From Eudorina sp. 2006-703-Eu-15 (Eukaryota; Chlorophyta; Chlorophyceae; Chlamydomonadales; Volvocaceae): a stretch of 64,000 nucleotides of DNA. The notes under the pieces are model-generated. The model worked only from the letters and a program-made list of their open reading frames with translations. It ran no database searches and was not told the DNA's origin. The stretch spans positions 1 through 64,000 of the forward strand of contig BDSI01000068.1 in assembly GCA_003117195.1 (NCBI GenBank). Reading direction: 5' to 3'. The translations under genes and the position numbers were made by a program. Positions 10,551 through 22,900 of this stretch are shown here, one piece after another. How positions within the stretch are numbered: position 1 is the first letter of the stretch; every line of letters begins with the position of its first letter.

Positions 10551-13500
10551 GCTGCTGCTGCCTGCTGACCAGCGCGCCGTACAAACGGTCTCCGAGCAGG
10601 GGCCGCCCGATGGCCGCCATCTGGACCCGCACCTGCCGTACAGGTGCGGGTCCAGATGGGAGGAGGGAGGGGGGGAACGATATAGGTAGAGCGGGGGGAG
10701 GGGGTTATAGGAAATTGGTGGACATATTCACACTGCGCTGCTGCTGCCAGAGAGCAAAGGTCCGGTGAAGGGGAGGGGGCAAGGGCCGGTGGCGGTTGGT
10801 CACGATCACCGTAATGGTGGTTGGTGGTGGTGGTTAGGTGTTAACTGAAAAGGGAAAGGCGGCCAGTTGGTTGTTTTCGCGCGGGCGCTTCCAAAAACCA
10901 CAACATGGCAAGGGGTGTGGGCAGGCGCCGACCCACCTGGTGTGTACGGCCGGTGACCAGCGTCAGTGTGACCTCGTGCGCCTCCCGCAGGCCCCACATC
11001 GCCTCCGCCGAGGGCCCCAGCCGCACCCGCTCCACCTGGGTGTGTGTGGGGTTGTCGGTGGGTGGGGGGGTATAGGAAATGGGGAGGGGAAATAGGAAAT
11101 TGGTGGACATATTGAAGAGGGAGGAGAGGAAGCAACGGTCAACTCGGCATCGGCCGTAATTGGTTTGGTGCGCTTTTGCGGTTTATTATGTCCTTGTGCT
11201 CGACATCAGGGAGAAGCAAACCAAGGTGGGCAGCTCCCCCGGCCCCAGCCTGCCCCGCCCCCGCCCGCACTCGCCCCCCCTCATCCCAGGTCCCTCCCCT
11301 TCTTCGCCCCCTTCCGCCTTGCTTCCCCGCCCCCTTCCCCTCCGCAACCTCCCCCTCCGCCGTTCTCCTCCCCCGGCCTTATCCGCCTCCTCCCTAGCCC
11401 CCTCCGCCCGCCTCCCTCTCCCCCCAGCCCCCTCCCCCTAGCCCCTCCGCCCGCCTCCCCCTCCACCCCCCCTCCCCCCTAGCCGCCTCCGCCCACACAC
11501 CTGATCGATCCGCAGCTCGCACCGCTGCGCCCCCGGGGTCCCCTCCGCCACCACCACCGAGTGAGCCGCCTCCCCCGGCTGCCGCTGGTCCTCCAGCACC
11601 CAGTGAACCAGCGGCACACCGCCCCCCACCCCGTCTCCGCCTCCGCAGCGGCGCCCCTCCTCCTCCTCGTCCTCCTCCTGCTCCTCCTTCCCCGACTCCT
11701 CCCGGCCGTCGGCGCCACTGCTGTGGATGCCACTGCTACTGCCATTGCCACAGCTACTGCCGCCGTCCACAAGGACGGCGTCACGGGCCGCTGGCGGCAA
11801 CAGCTCCTCGGGGAGGGGGGCGCCTAGGAGGCAGCGATACTGCTTGCGCACGGCGCGCTGGAGGGTGCGGCGGCGGCAGCCAATGACCCGCGGGTCCGGG
11901 GGGGGGGAAAGAGGGAAAGGGGGCGCGTCGCGGGACGCGGGGCGGAGCGGGGTTGGGTTTGGGGTGAGGGAGGGGGCGGGGGCGGTTCGTGGAGGTGGCG
12001 GCGGATGGCGGGAAGGGCTTCGGTCTCCAATGGACATCGAAACCCAGAGCCGCTCCGAAACCGGGACCGAGAGAACCGCAACTCTGAATCTGTCAACAAG
12101 AAGGGCTGTCCCCGTGCAGGGGCGGTGCGGCGTGGTATGACGTAGGCGGGCGGGGGTGGCGTGTCGCGCGTCTCCCACACACCCCCACCTACCCACCCAC
12201 ACACACACACACACCTTGCCCCCTTGGTCGCCCATAAGGCCCCGAAAGTACGACGCGAAGGCTGAGTCACGTGACAGTACGACCACGCCCTCCGTGCCGG
12301 CGTCCAGCCGATGCGCAGGGTGGAGGCAGCCCGGCTCCAGGGAGAGCGCCTTGGGGGGAGGGGCAGGGGGGAAAGGAAATTTGGGGCAGGGGTGAGGGGG
12401 CCTGAGGGGCGAAGGTAGCGCGCGCGACAGATGAATGTACGGCAAATGTACGACGTGGCTCACGCCCTTCAACTACCGTGTAATCCGGCCGCCGGTTTGC
12501 CTATCCGCTGGCACGGTCCTCCAACCTCCAGACCTCCCGGCCCCCGCCCAGCCGCCGCATGGGCTTTCTTCGCGTGTGCAGACGCGGGGACGGGACACGC
12601 CGGCAGGTTACTCTGGCGAGCATTATGGTAACTGGTTCGGGTCGGGCGGGCTTCTCGTTAAACACACACGCCGGCCCATGGTCATGCCCACATTCCTGCC
12701 CAGCGAGCGCCCCACGTGTTCGCTCGACCAGTGACTGCGTCGCGTCATGGCCCGGCCCCACACCCCGGCCCCACACCCCGCCCTCCCCACATCCCCCCTC
12801 CCCCCGCCAGCCGTGCGCAGACCTCTTCAGCCTGGCAGACCTTGAAGCCCCTCCCCTTCCCGCCTTGGGCCCCTGCCCTAGCCCTCTGCCCTGGGCCCCT
12901 GCCCTGGGCCCCTGCCCTGGGCCCCGGCCTGCCCACCTTCTCCACACATGCCAGCAGAGACTCCTGCACGTTGTCCACCGTGGGGGGCACCTGTATCGGA
13001 GGGGGGCCGGGTATAGGAAATTGGTACAGGAAGGTATAAGGTACAGGGAGGGTATAGCAAATGGTGGGAGGGGAGGGGGAGCGGGGGGGGCTGTGTGGTC
13101 GGTGGTGTGGTGTGGGATGAGGTGGGGTGGGGTGGGGTCGCATCTAGCCGTCTTCTTCCTTACACGATCGCGTATGGGTTATGGCTCAACTCCCCTACAC
13201 ACCTTCCCCCCTCTGGCCTTCCACCGCGCCCACCACTCCAAGAACGCCCTTCGTCACCGCCTGCCCTCCGGCCCCCCCCCGGCTCAACCTCCTGCGGTGA
13301 CCCCCTCCGGCTCAACCCCCTGCGGTGACCCCCTCCGGCTCAACCCCCTGCGGTGACCCCCTCCGGCTCAACCCCCTGCGGTGACCCCCTGCGGGCCCAC
13401 ATATGAACGTGCCCCAACCCTAGGAGCCCACCCCCTCCCCAGTTTTCCATGTCCCCCGGTGCTCCAAACCCCCAGATCGACCTGCCCAGCTCCCCTCCCA

Positions 13501-14132
13501 GCCCCCCTCCCAGCCCTTCTCTCCTCCCAGCCCTTCCCCCCTCCCAGCCCACACAGCCTTCCCTCCCCGCCAACCCCCCACCCCACCTGCAGCCCCGGCG
13601 GCTTGTTGACCACCACATGGTCGGCCGCCACCGCCAGCAGGCGCCGCTCCCAGTCCCGGGGCCCCAGCTGGTGGGCGACCGGGAAGCGCTTGGGGTGCAG
13701 GTGGGCGCGCAGGTAGCCGCCCTCGCTCACCGGCTGGTCGGGGCTCGCCAGGCGGCGGGGGGTCTGGTGCCGGGACTGCAGGGAGGGGGGGTTAGGGGGA
13801 AGGGGGGGAGGAGCGTGTGCGTTGCTGTTAGCTAGCGAGGAACCTACACGACCCAAGCCGGCCGTTGTGCGTGTGAAGGGGGTGTGGGAGGGGTGTGGGA
13901 GGGTTGTGGGAGGGTTGTGGGAGGGGCGTGGGAGGGATGTGGGAGCGGCGTGAGAGGGGAGGGGGGTTAAGAAGCAAGCATCAGACCCAGAATCGAATCT
14001 GGGAGAGAGGGGGACGGGTGGGGGAGAGGTGGATAAGGTGGAAGAGAGCGAGGAAGCGCAAAGACAAGCGGCCGAACGCCGAAGAGGTCAACCAGGTGGA
14101 AGCCGGGGTGTGTATAGATAAGAGACCCGCCC

Positions 14133-14171
<39 letters not shown>

Positions 14172-15434
14172 AATGAGGAACCCACCCAGAGCCGGTGTAT
14201 GTGTGAGTGTGTATGTTGGGGGGAGGGCGCTGTGGAGGGCTGTTGGACTGGTGCGCACTGGGGGGGGCGATGGTGGTGTGCTGGTGGATGGGAGGGATGC
14301 AGTGAGGCGTGTGCACCTGTGTGCGCAGGCGGTGAAGGTGCACCGCACGATGGCACCGATCGGCCGCTTTCCCACGACGGGTTCAAACGCACTACACACG
14401 GCAGGCTTCGCAGGAACACACGCGAGAGGCTTACTGGTCCCGTGGCCACTGCACCACGACGGCCGTGCCCGCTCGCCCTCCGCGGCGTTACGCCCCACCA
14501 GCGCCTAATAATCCTACCGGGCTGCGCGCTCATTTAACGACAGCCCCGGATGCACGACAGATTTGCGGAGCCAAATACGACAGCTGTAGAGCACATGTAG
14601 ACAACCTTTGATAAGGTGCGCGGTACGACTCACGTGCTTGCCCCACTTGGCGATCGCCGCCTGCCGCAGGGACTTGATGCTGGCGAGCTGCTCGGCCGGC
14701 AGGGAGGGCGCCCCCCCGCCGTCGCCGGCCCCGCCGCCGCCGCCGCCGGCACTCCCACCCCCGCTGCCCTTGGCGGGTGGCGGCAAGGGCGGCACGGGAC
14801 AGTAGTACACGGCGCCAAACCAGATGAGCCTGTCCAGGAGCTCCTGAGGGAGGGAGGGAGATAGGGAGGGAGATAGGGAGGGAGATAGTGAGGGAGATAG
14901 GGAGGGAGGGAGGGAGGGAGGGAGATAGTGAGGGAGGGAGATAGGGAGGGAGGGAGATAGTGAGGGAGGGAGATAGGGAGGGAGGGAGATAGGGAGGGAG
15001 GGAGATAGTGAGGGAGGGAGATAGGGAGGGAGGGAGATAGTGAGGGAGGGAGATAGTGAGGGAGGGAGATAGGGAGGGAGGGAGGGAGGGAGGGAGATAG
15101 TGAGGGAGGGAGGGAGGGAGGGAGGGAGATGGGGAGGGAGGGAGATAGGGAGGGAGGGAGGGAGATAGTGAGGGAGGGAGATAGGGAGGAGGGAGATAGG
15201 GAGGGAGGGAGGGAGGGAGATAGGGAGGGAGGGAGATAGTGAGGGAGGGAGATAGGGAGGGAGGGAGATAGGGAGGGAGATAGGGAGGGAGGGAGGCGGC
15301 TCTTTTGCGGTGGCGCTGTCTTTATTGCCATCAGGGGCCGGGGCCGCGGCGCGAAGCCGACGGCGGCAGATCCGGGACTGTGGGCTCCCTGGCGCTCCGA
15401 AACCCAGATCCTGCCAGCCCACGGGGACCACCGT

Positions 15435-15485
<51 letters not shown>

Positions 15486-16530
15486 GGGATCGGGCGGGCG
15501 GGCGGGTTGCAATTCTAAACACACACACACACACCCTCCCTGCAGGCAACACGCGGCCAACCCGCCGGCCGCGTACCTTCGTGTGCTGCCATCCAGTCAG
15601 CCAAGCCCTCCTGCCCGACTCGACCGTGCCCGCCCCTCTACGATCTCTCTCTCCCCTCCCCTTCCCCCCTGTCCGCTCCCTTCCTGCTGGCCCCCGAGGG
15701 GTGCTGCCCCCGTTCACGAACAGCCACATCCCCAACCGCCTAGGCTGGCCGGAACGCTGCCGCCCCCCACCCTGCGCCCTCCCGCTTTCCCTCTGGCCCT
15801 TCCTATCTTCCCCAAAGGGATGCTGCTGCCCTCTGCCCCCTACCCGCTACCTGCCACCCGTTACCTGCCACCCGTTACCCGCTACCCGTCACTTGCTCCC
15901 TGCTGCCCACCCTCCGGCACCTGCCTGCGGCACCCGCAGCAGCTCCGCCAGCACCTCAGCGGCGGGTCCCGACCGGTGCGCCACCAGGTGCGCCACGTGG
16001 GAGCCCACCATGTGGTCCAGGGGGGGGATCTGCAGCGCCCGCTCCAGGGTGGGCAGCGGGAAGGGGTAGCGGGTGTCCTTGGGGGGTGAGGACGGCCGGG
16101 GCGGCGGGGAGGAGGGAGGGGAGGCCGCGGTAGGGATGGTGGGGAGGACGCCGCCATGGGCAGAACCAGCGGCAACGTGGGCGGCAGAGGTGGCGGCGGC
16201 GGCGGCTGCGGGAAGGTCGGCGGCGGAAAGGTCGGCGGCGGGACCTGGAAGGGGAGGTTGTTCGGGGTCCTGAGGAGCTCGGCCGGTATGGGTGCTGAGC
16301 GCTGCTGCTGCTGTTGTTGTTGTGGGCGTCGTGGGGGCAGCCATGGGCGCTGGAGTGGGTTGGCGGCGGGTCGGCGGGAAGTGAGTTGGGAAGAAAGGCT
16401 GAGCGCTGTGGCCTGCGGGTGAGCTCAGCCAGGAAAGCGACTGGAACCGTGAGCGGCGACAATGATCCGAGATGAGCCCATTCTTCAATGTTATCTTAAG
16501 AAGCTTCTTAGCTGCATTTGCTTGCATCAC
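9778..16530 (-). CDS. RluA-family RNA pseudouridine synthase (plant RluA6-like, probably organellar)
   Basis: Converts uridine to pseudouridine in RNA. Eight exons join in phase 0, listed 5' to 3' in gene order: 14843-14634, 13775-13587, 12990-12937, 12349-12215, 11857-11501, 11035-10937, 10632-10405 and 9864-9778 (stop). Family motifs appear in the right order: GGYLRAHLHPKRFP, VVVNKPPGLQV, TVDNVQESLLACVEK, HRLDAGTEGVVVL (catalytic Asp), AVRKQYRCLLGAPLP, TLTLVTGRTHQ, then VRVQMAAIGRPLLGD and C-terminal FCAGEPWWRR. The order and wording match plant chloroplastic pseudouridine synthase 6. The acidic, Gly-rich and poly-Gln inserts are typical algal additions. An N-terminal exon near 16530-15905 (PTLERALQIPPLDHMVG, VLAELLR) is likely, with start Met at 16530. 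Its link to 14843 is unresolved: a donor after LLR fits phase 0, and an extra exon ending near 15573 is the alternative. Organelle targeting is inferred from the homologue. Confidence 0.88.
10618..10658. repeat. Perfect 18-bp inverted repeat spanning a 3' splice site
   Basis: CATCTGGACCCGCACCTG, a 5-nt loop and its exact reverse complement. The first 15 nt of the last-but-one exon of the pseudouridine synthase (VRVQM) form one arm. The other arm is in the intron, so the acceptor lies inside the stem. Confidence 0.95.
13280..13390. repeat. 28-bp minisatellite in a pseudouridine synthase intron
   Basis: About four copies of a unit made of GGCTCAACCCCCTGCGG and TGACCCCCTCC. Confidence 0.85.
14124..14169. 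repeat. (GT)n microsatellite joined to a TTTAATGAGGAACCCACC motif
   Basis: A GT array followed by the reverse-oriented retroposon-end motif (its minus strand reads GGTGGGTTCCTCATTAAACA). It lies in an intron of the pseudouridine synthase. Confidence 0.8.
14845..15296. repeat. C-free (GGGAGGGAGATA)n tract in an intron
   Basis: About 450 bp of GGGA/GATA/GTGA repeats with no C on the plus strand, hence no G in the minus-strand pre-mRNA. It ends two bases before the splice acceptor of the exon that starts at 14843. It therefore contains no GT donor and no AG acceptor on the transcribed strand. Confidence 0.95.
15434..15533. repeat. (CA)n - 36-bp motif - (CA)n chain
   Basis: A (CA)24 array, then the motif GGGATCGGGCGGGCGGGC..GGTTGCAATTCTAAA, then another short (CA)n. 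The same motif and tail are at 53406-53511, and a relative is at 22870-22905. Confidence 0.85.
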
Positions 16531-16979
16531 GAAGGGTCTGTCAACTCAAAGAACAGCACTTTGTACTAACTATCAGGTTACATTCTTTCCGCTTGTTTGT
16601 TAAAATTTTTATACATCATGATAACGGGGCGCAACCATGCTTAGGAACACCGGATGGATGGCATGCAGACAATTGACAAGTAATTGGAATTTGGAACTTG
16701 AAAGCGTACGGTACGGCGCGCCCCTTCCTTCCTTCTTTGTCAAAGTCTTGTGAAGTATATTGATCTGCGCCAGAGGATATTACCCCCTTACGCTTGGCTC
16801 AGGTGGTTTGCTTCGTCGCCGTGGCGCTGTTGACCGGTTCGTAAAACCAACACAGACGCATCTCCTGCAACGGCGAAAACGGAGTCAACACAGGCGTTAA
16901 CATCCTTCTCCTGGCTCCACTGAAAGTTGGAAGCGGTCGTGGTGCGGGCGCGGTGCTCCCCGTGGACAACTCCGTAGCC
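16531..16979. promoter_or_regulatory. Divergent promoter region
   Basis: This 449-bp spacer separates two head-to-head genes, the pseudouridine synthase (minus) and the membrane protein (plus). It has lower GC than the flanks, with an AT-rich patch (TTAAAATTTTTATACATC) near 16599-16617. No element could be assigned to one gene with certainty. Confidence 0.5.
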
Positions 16980-19900
16980 ATGGCGTCCGGTGGTGACGTT
17001 GAGGAGCAACAGCCGGCCGGCGTTCAGGCGACGAAAACATCTGCTGTCGCAAACGGCGCTCCAAAGAATGCCGAGGCGCCGAAAGGTGTGTCGCGGGCTT
17101 GTTTCCTGTTCCGGTTTCCAGCTGCCGCAACGGCAGCTTCCGTTGTAAGTCCCCCCCCCCGCCAAGTTACTTGACGCTAAACCATCAGTGATCTGCGATC
17201 TCAATCATGACTGAATATTTCTCATTTTTTGTGCGAAGCGTTGGTGTGCTGGTCGCACCCAACCGTAGCCGTCCAGACCGGCGCCTCGCAACAGTAGCCC
17301 CGCGCGCGCTGCGAGCCTGGCATGAGGCGTCGGGCCCTTGCTCCCGATTCCACCGTGCTTGCCTTGAGCCCCAGAATTTCACCATCCTGGTATCTGCTCG
17401 AACCACATCAGGGTTCCACATCAACATAGTAACCGTTACATATTGTCACGAGGGGTGGTTCAGCCCCTACCACCCCTAGTACCCGCACGCTTCTCCACTC
17501 TGGGCGCTGGTCAGTCATTCCAACCAACACACAAACACAAACATACTCCCTCTTTCACATACACATACGTGACCCTGCCCCGTCACATGTGTAGGTTGCA
17601 GCAACCCACTGCGTGCAACCAACCCCCATGGCAGCGTCTCTCCCCCTCCTCAGCCTGTGCTCTTTCTTTCCTCCCTCCATCTCAGCACCCGCATTCGCTG
17701 CCTTCGCTCCGGAACCCATTGACCCGCTTGGATGCCATCCAACTACTGATTATCCCTCAGAGAGCGCCTTCAAGCGCTTTTTATCGGGTCCGTACTTCGA
17801 GATCATCCCGAAACAGTATGAGCGCATGGCCCATCACGCGGCGGGCGGCAAGAAGGCCCTGGAGGAGGAGCAGCAGCAGCATGACGCCACCGGGAACGAC
17901 TACCTTGGGAAGCTCAAGTAAGCACGGGCGGGGGGGGGGGCAGTCAAAGGGGCAAGAGGTCGTGGGCCATAACTTGGCTGCTTGGGTGAAGGGGGGATTA
18001 AGCACGGGGGCGGACAGATGAGGGGGGCGCCCAAGGAGGAGGCGTGAGGGAATTGTGGGTCTCGGATTGCGAAAGGTAATCCGGAAGTGGCAATGTCGAG
18101 GGTTGTCGGAATGGTATCGCCTAATGATTTACAGCGACGGCACGACGGGACGGCGCAGTGCCGGTCCCTGCAACAGCAGGCACTGAGGCGCTCGCTGAGG
18201 CGCTAGGGGGTTGCTTCTCGGTGGGTAAGAGATTTCCCATGGCACGGTGTTTCCATGGGTTTCGTGGCTGCCGCGGTCACCCGCTGGGGCCCTAGAGGGG
18301 GAGGTCGCGGCCACTGAGACGGCGCACATGGGCCTTATGGGAGCCCCCGGGGCGGGGGAGCTGTTGCGTGTTATTGAAGCAGGCAGAACAAGAGTGCGTG
18401 ACATGCGAGGGGCCAAGTGGCGCCCAATAGTTTGCCCGTATCAGACCCAATTGCCCGACCCATATAAGTAATAAAAGGCTGCGGTGTCGGAAGAACGCTG
18501 TCGATTTGGCGCGCTGTTGTGTGTGTAAGAGAGAACTGTTGTGTATGTGTGTGTGTGTGGTGCGAAAAGCGGAGGGGTTGAGCATGCAGGTCGTGTAATG
18601 AGCCGCCGTAACTCCGCTGCCTGCCGTACACAGGCGCAACGTCACAAACCCCGTGGACAGAGACGGCACGTACGGCCTGGAGAAGGAAGAGCTCGTACCG
18701 CTGCCGTTTGACGTACCCATGGTGCGGTCACGGCGGCCGCGCCCGAGTCTGTTGGCGGTTTTTGCGGTTAGGGGTTGGTCGCACAAGCACGCCTGGATGG
18801 AATGCGAACCAGCGATGCACTGATTTAGGACCGGTGATTTGGGGGGAATTTGAGGGAGGGGGTAAAGCAGAATAGGTAAGCTACAGACGAATTGCGCTGA
18901 CTGCCTGCGAGATGAGCGGCACGGCAAAAGGCTCTACGGCGGTGGACTGACCCCCTGGATATGCTTTTGTGCGGTGCAGGAACGCTACTGCTCACTGTTG
19001 CATCCGCGCGTCGTTGTTGACACCCAGGGGTATTCTATTGTCAGACATCAATCCCATTAACGTATTGAACATCGCATCCAATCCTATTGTATCGCATATG
19101 ATAATTATCGTAGCCATATCATACAAGAGTACAAAGGCTTGCCAGATCCATTTCCCGATGTGGGTTCACCGTCATCCCACCGCCGCATCCCCATCCCTGT
19201 CGCCCGTGTCTCCGCCCTGTCCGCCCGCCCGCTTCGCAACCCGTTCGCATTGCGCCTCCCTCTTAACTCCCTCTCCGCCCTAAATTCCACCACGCTCCCT
19301 CCCAAACTGCTACACCCGCCCTCTCGTCCTCCCCTCCCTCGTCCCACCGCCGTCAGTGGCATGCATACCTGGTGGAGATCCTCAGCGGGGTCTACCTGGT
19401 GGCCCAGGCCACCATCGTCATGTTTATCGCCATCTGTAAGTAGTCCCGGGAAAGAAAGACGGGAAACGGATGTGTGGGCGGTCTTGGGGAGCCGGTTTCG
19501 GGGGGGAAAGGCCCACGGAAGGGGGTGGGTCAGTCGGTGTTGGGCGGACTGCAGACGATTTCCATGATTATCAAACACAATGCCGGGAGGAAGACATGCA
19601 AGCTGGCAGGCAGGCAGACAGGCAGCAAGGACAGGTGCGCGCGGAGGTGAGTGGTGGGAGAGTGAGGAGGTCTGCGCAGGGCTTGCGCGGGGCTCCCGTC
19701 CGTGGCGGAGACGGCCCACGGAGAGAGAGAATGCAGGGGTTGGGGGGTGTACAACAGCCAGCCAACGGCCACGTGAAGGCATCGGGCGGCTGGCCCCAGA
19801 AACGAACGATTGGGGCTGAGGGGCTGGAGTCGAGCGAGGGGCCGTAAGGACACGGCGGGGGGGATGTCCGCGGGCTGCGCGGCTGCGGTTCCGCGACCTG

Positions 19901-22900
19901 GGTCAGCAGCCTGCCTGCTCCGCCCTGCCTGACCAGTGGCCACACCGGCGTGTCTCACGCTCGTCCCACGCAAGCGGACATCCCCCCCCCCACACACACA
20001 CACACACCCTGGACCCCACAACCCGGTGCCCTCGAATCCCCCCACATGCACACCTTGCTCAACCCCCTGGACCCTCCCTAGACGTCGAGAACCAGGAGCG
20101 CGCCTGGAAGAGCGGCGGCAAGTACACCTCCCACTGGCAGCCGCTGGTGAAGGCGCTCATCATCATCTACCCGCTGGTCACCCTCATCATCCTGGTGTCG
20201 TTCACAGTCGACTACGCCATCCGCAAGTTCATGTGAGTGCGGAAGGAAGGGAAGGGACTTCCGCCGACTGAAGGGCGGCGTTGCCTGAGGGAAGGGGAAC
20301 CAGGCATTCGGAGAGACTTGTGTGATGTAGTACCTTGATTAATTGGGGTGCCAGGCATTGGGCTGAGACTTGTGTAATTGGTACCGAAGCGAGGGAAATC
20401 ATACACTCGATCAGACACCCTTGCCTAGCTTAACTCCTCACCCGGCCCAGGGGCTCTAGGGCGGTGCTTAAGAGAGACTTAAGTCTTAGTCCGGGGGGTG
20501 GGGGCCCACTCCTCACCTGCTCCTCACCCGCTCCGTACTACGTCACGTCAGTATTCCAAAGTGCGCTGATTGTGCCCGGGTTCGTTTCTGGGTTCGCTTT
20601 TTTCTTCAATATGTTCCGGTTTTATGCTCCCTACCTGATCAGGTACTTCCGGCTGCTGTCCATGCGGATTCTGGTGGACTGGAAGAACAACGAGGTGGGG
20701 GCAGGGGGTAGGGCAAGGCTAGGAGGCTGGCTGGAGGGTTTGCGGAAGAGCCCGGGTTTGGTTGCGCTGGCGGACCAGGCTGGTGTCCCCGGTGTCGCCG
20801 ACTAATATATCCCTTTGTCATCAACTTTGACCGTGGTTGAAGCCCCCCTTTGTCCTCACCTCCAATTCTTGACTTTCTTCCCTTGTACCCCTCTTGCCGC
20901 GGACCCCCATCCCGCGTGCCACCCGCATCCCCTCCTCTCTGCCCCGCCCTCCTCTGTCGACATCGCCCCTCCCCTGGCCCCCGAAGCCCTTGGGTACGGT
21001 GTTTTTCTGGTACTTCGTGGCGACCTGGGGCATCATGAACGCCTGGGCCATTTACGGAGTCGCCAAGTACTACAAGAAGGACGGAAATGACGTGGGTATG
21101 GGTGTTGTCGCTGCATCGGCGTGGGTGCGGGGTGCGGGGGCGTATACCCCTGCGCGGCCGCCGTCGCCCTGGCAGGCATCATGCGCGTTGCCGTGTGCCC
21201 TGCGACCCAACCAGCCCCTGACCGGCTCCCAACCACGGAACTGACTGGTGACTGCCCCGTCCGTGTGGATGGATGGGTTGTGCAGGGAGTCGACCCCGTC
21301 TCATTCGGCACGTTTGTCGTCGTCAACCTGCAGGTGCGCGGGCCACCGCAAAGGGGGGGGCCTGGTTATCGCGCGGGAGCTGTCTGTGTGTTCAATGAGA
21401 AGCCCACCCATAACCACCTTGTGGATGGGTGGGTGGATGGGTGGGTGGGTGGATGCCGGTGTGATTAGCGATAGACCCAGCGGAGGGTGTGTGTTCCGAA
21501 AAGAACCCGCGTAACCCAGCCGTGGTAGCGGCGTACTTACCAGAGAATGAACCTGCACGATCAAACTGGGGGCCGGGCTGTGTGCGTGGGTGTTTAGGAA
21601 AAACGACCACATGACGCGTGTGTCGAGATCAGACAGCTTCAACCCCCTTGAAGATAGCATTACCCCAACTCCAACCCGACCCCCCCACCCACCCAAACGA
21701 CAACCCCACGACCCTCGGCCCCGCTCTCCCCGGGCCCCGCTCTCCCCGGCCCCCCTCCCCTTGCCCTGCCCTCCTGCAGACCATCCAGCTGCTCCTCTAC
21801 TACTTCAAGCTGCTCTCCACCGAGTCTCGGCTGGTCTCCCTCAACCAGATCTTTGAACGGGCGCCCGTCGAGGCGCAGCGACTGCTGGAGTTCACGTGAG
21901 TGATGGCGGGGGCGGGTGCAATGGTTGGAATGGTGGAGTGGTAGAGTTGGGGGTGGAGGTGGAGGTGGAAGTGCGGCGGCAGCACACATGAACACACACA
22001 TGTCGGTCCTTTGTCGCTCGGCAGAGCTGCCGCGGCTCGGATCTCGGACATATTCTACATAACCGGGACCGCCATATCGGCCAAGGTTATGCGTTCCGGG
22101 GTGTTATCATCTATAGTGACTGTTGATTGGCTTCGTTCTCCTCGACACCCACAGTGCCCTGCGTGCTATGGTGTTGAGCCTGCCCGCCCGGGGCCCACGT
22201 GTCCGTTTCGTTTTCCCTGGGGGCGTAACGGCTATATCTACGGCGCCGTGCACCTGTACTGCCGTGCCGTACTGCGCAGTTACGTCATCGAAGAGGAGGA
22301 CCTCGTGGACGAGTGCTACGGCTTCGCGCTCAAGATGCAGAAGGTCTTTTTGCGGCGCATGCTCAACATCATCAGCTGCTGCTGCCTGGCCAAGGTGTGT
22401 GGGGCCCTAGGGTTTGCATGTCGATGATTTTCCAAACTGGACCCGTGGGTGGTGCTTGGGGCGCACATCCATTCGATCCAACCGTGTCAGTGAATTACTC
22501 CTCATTTATGCCGTCATCCATAATTATGGCTTCATAAGATCTGTCTGGTATACTGTCCTTAACAACGGAGGTCTGCCTTGGAAGCAGACCCATCAGTGGA
22601 GACCCATGCTCTGGCATTCAACGACGTTTAACGATGCGAAACGGTGAAACCGATCCTCGCGGCCCTCCCTCTTGGTGGTGGTGGTGGGGTGCACCGCCCT
22701 CTGTGCAACGCCAGAACTGGCGGGAGTCGGAGAAGAAGGTCTACTTCGACATTGAGCGCCTGAAGCGGCGGGCGCCCAACTACAAGGAGGTGAGTCGTGA
22801 GAGCCAACTGGCGGCGGGGGGGAGGGGCAAGGAAGGACCTCCACGACGGGATAATACACACGACGGGTAACCGGGTTCGGGCGGGCGGGTTACATTTCTA

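Noticed and set aside
13985..14000. T-arm-like palindrome CCCAGAATCGAATCTGGG
   Set aside because: No partner acceptor stem; the symmetrical sequence alone does not make a tRNA.
14376..14480. B-box-like GGGTTCAAACGC
   Set aside because: No A-box or cloverleaf could be drawn on either strand.
15331..15735. Extra exon(s) of the pseudouridine synthase between 15300 and 15620
   Set aside because: A donor near 15573 is good, but no acceptor and phase combination was clearly better than direct joining of the N-terminal exon to 14843, so no exon is claimed.
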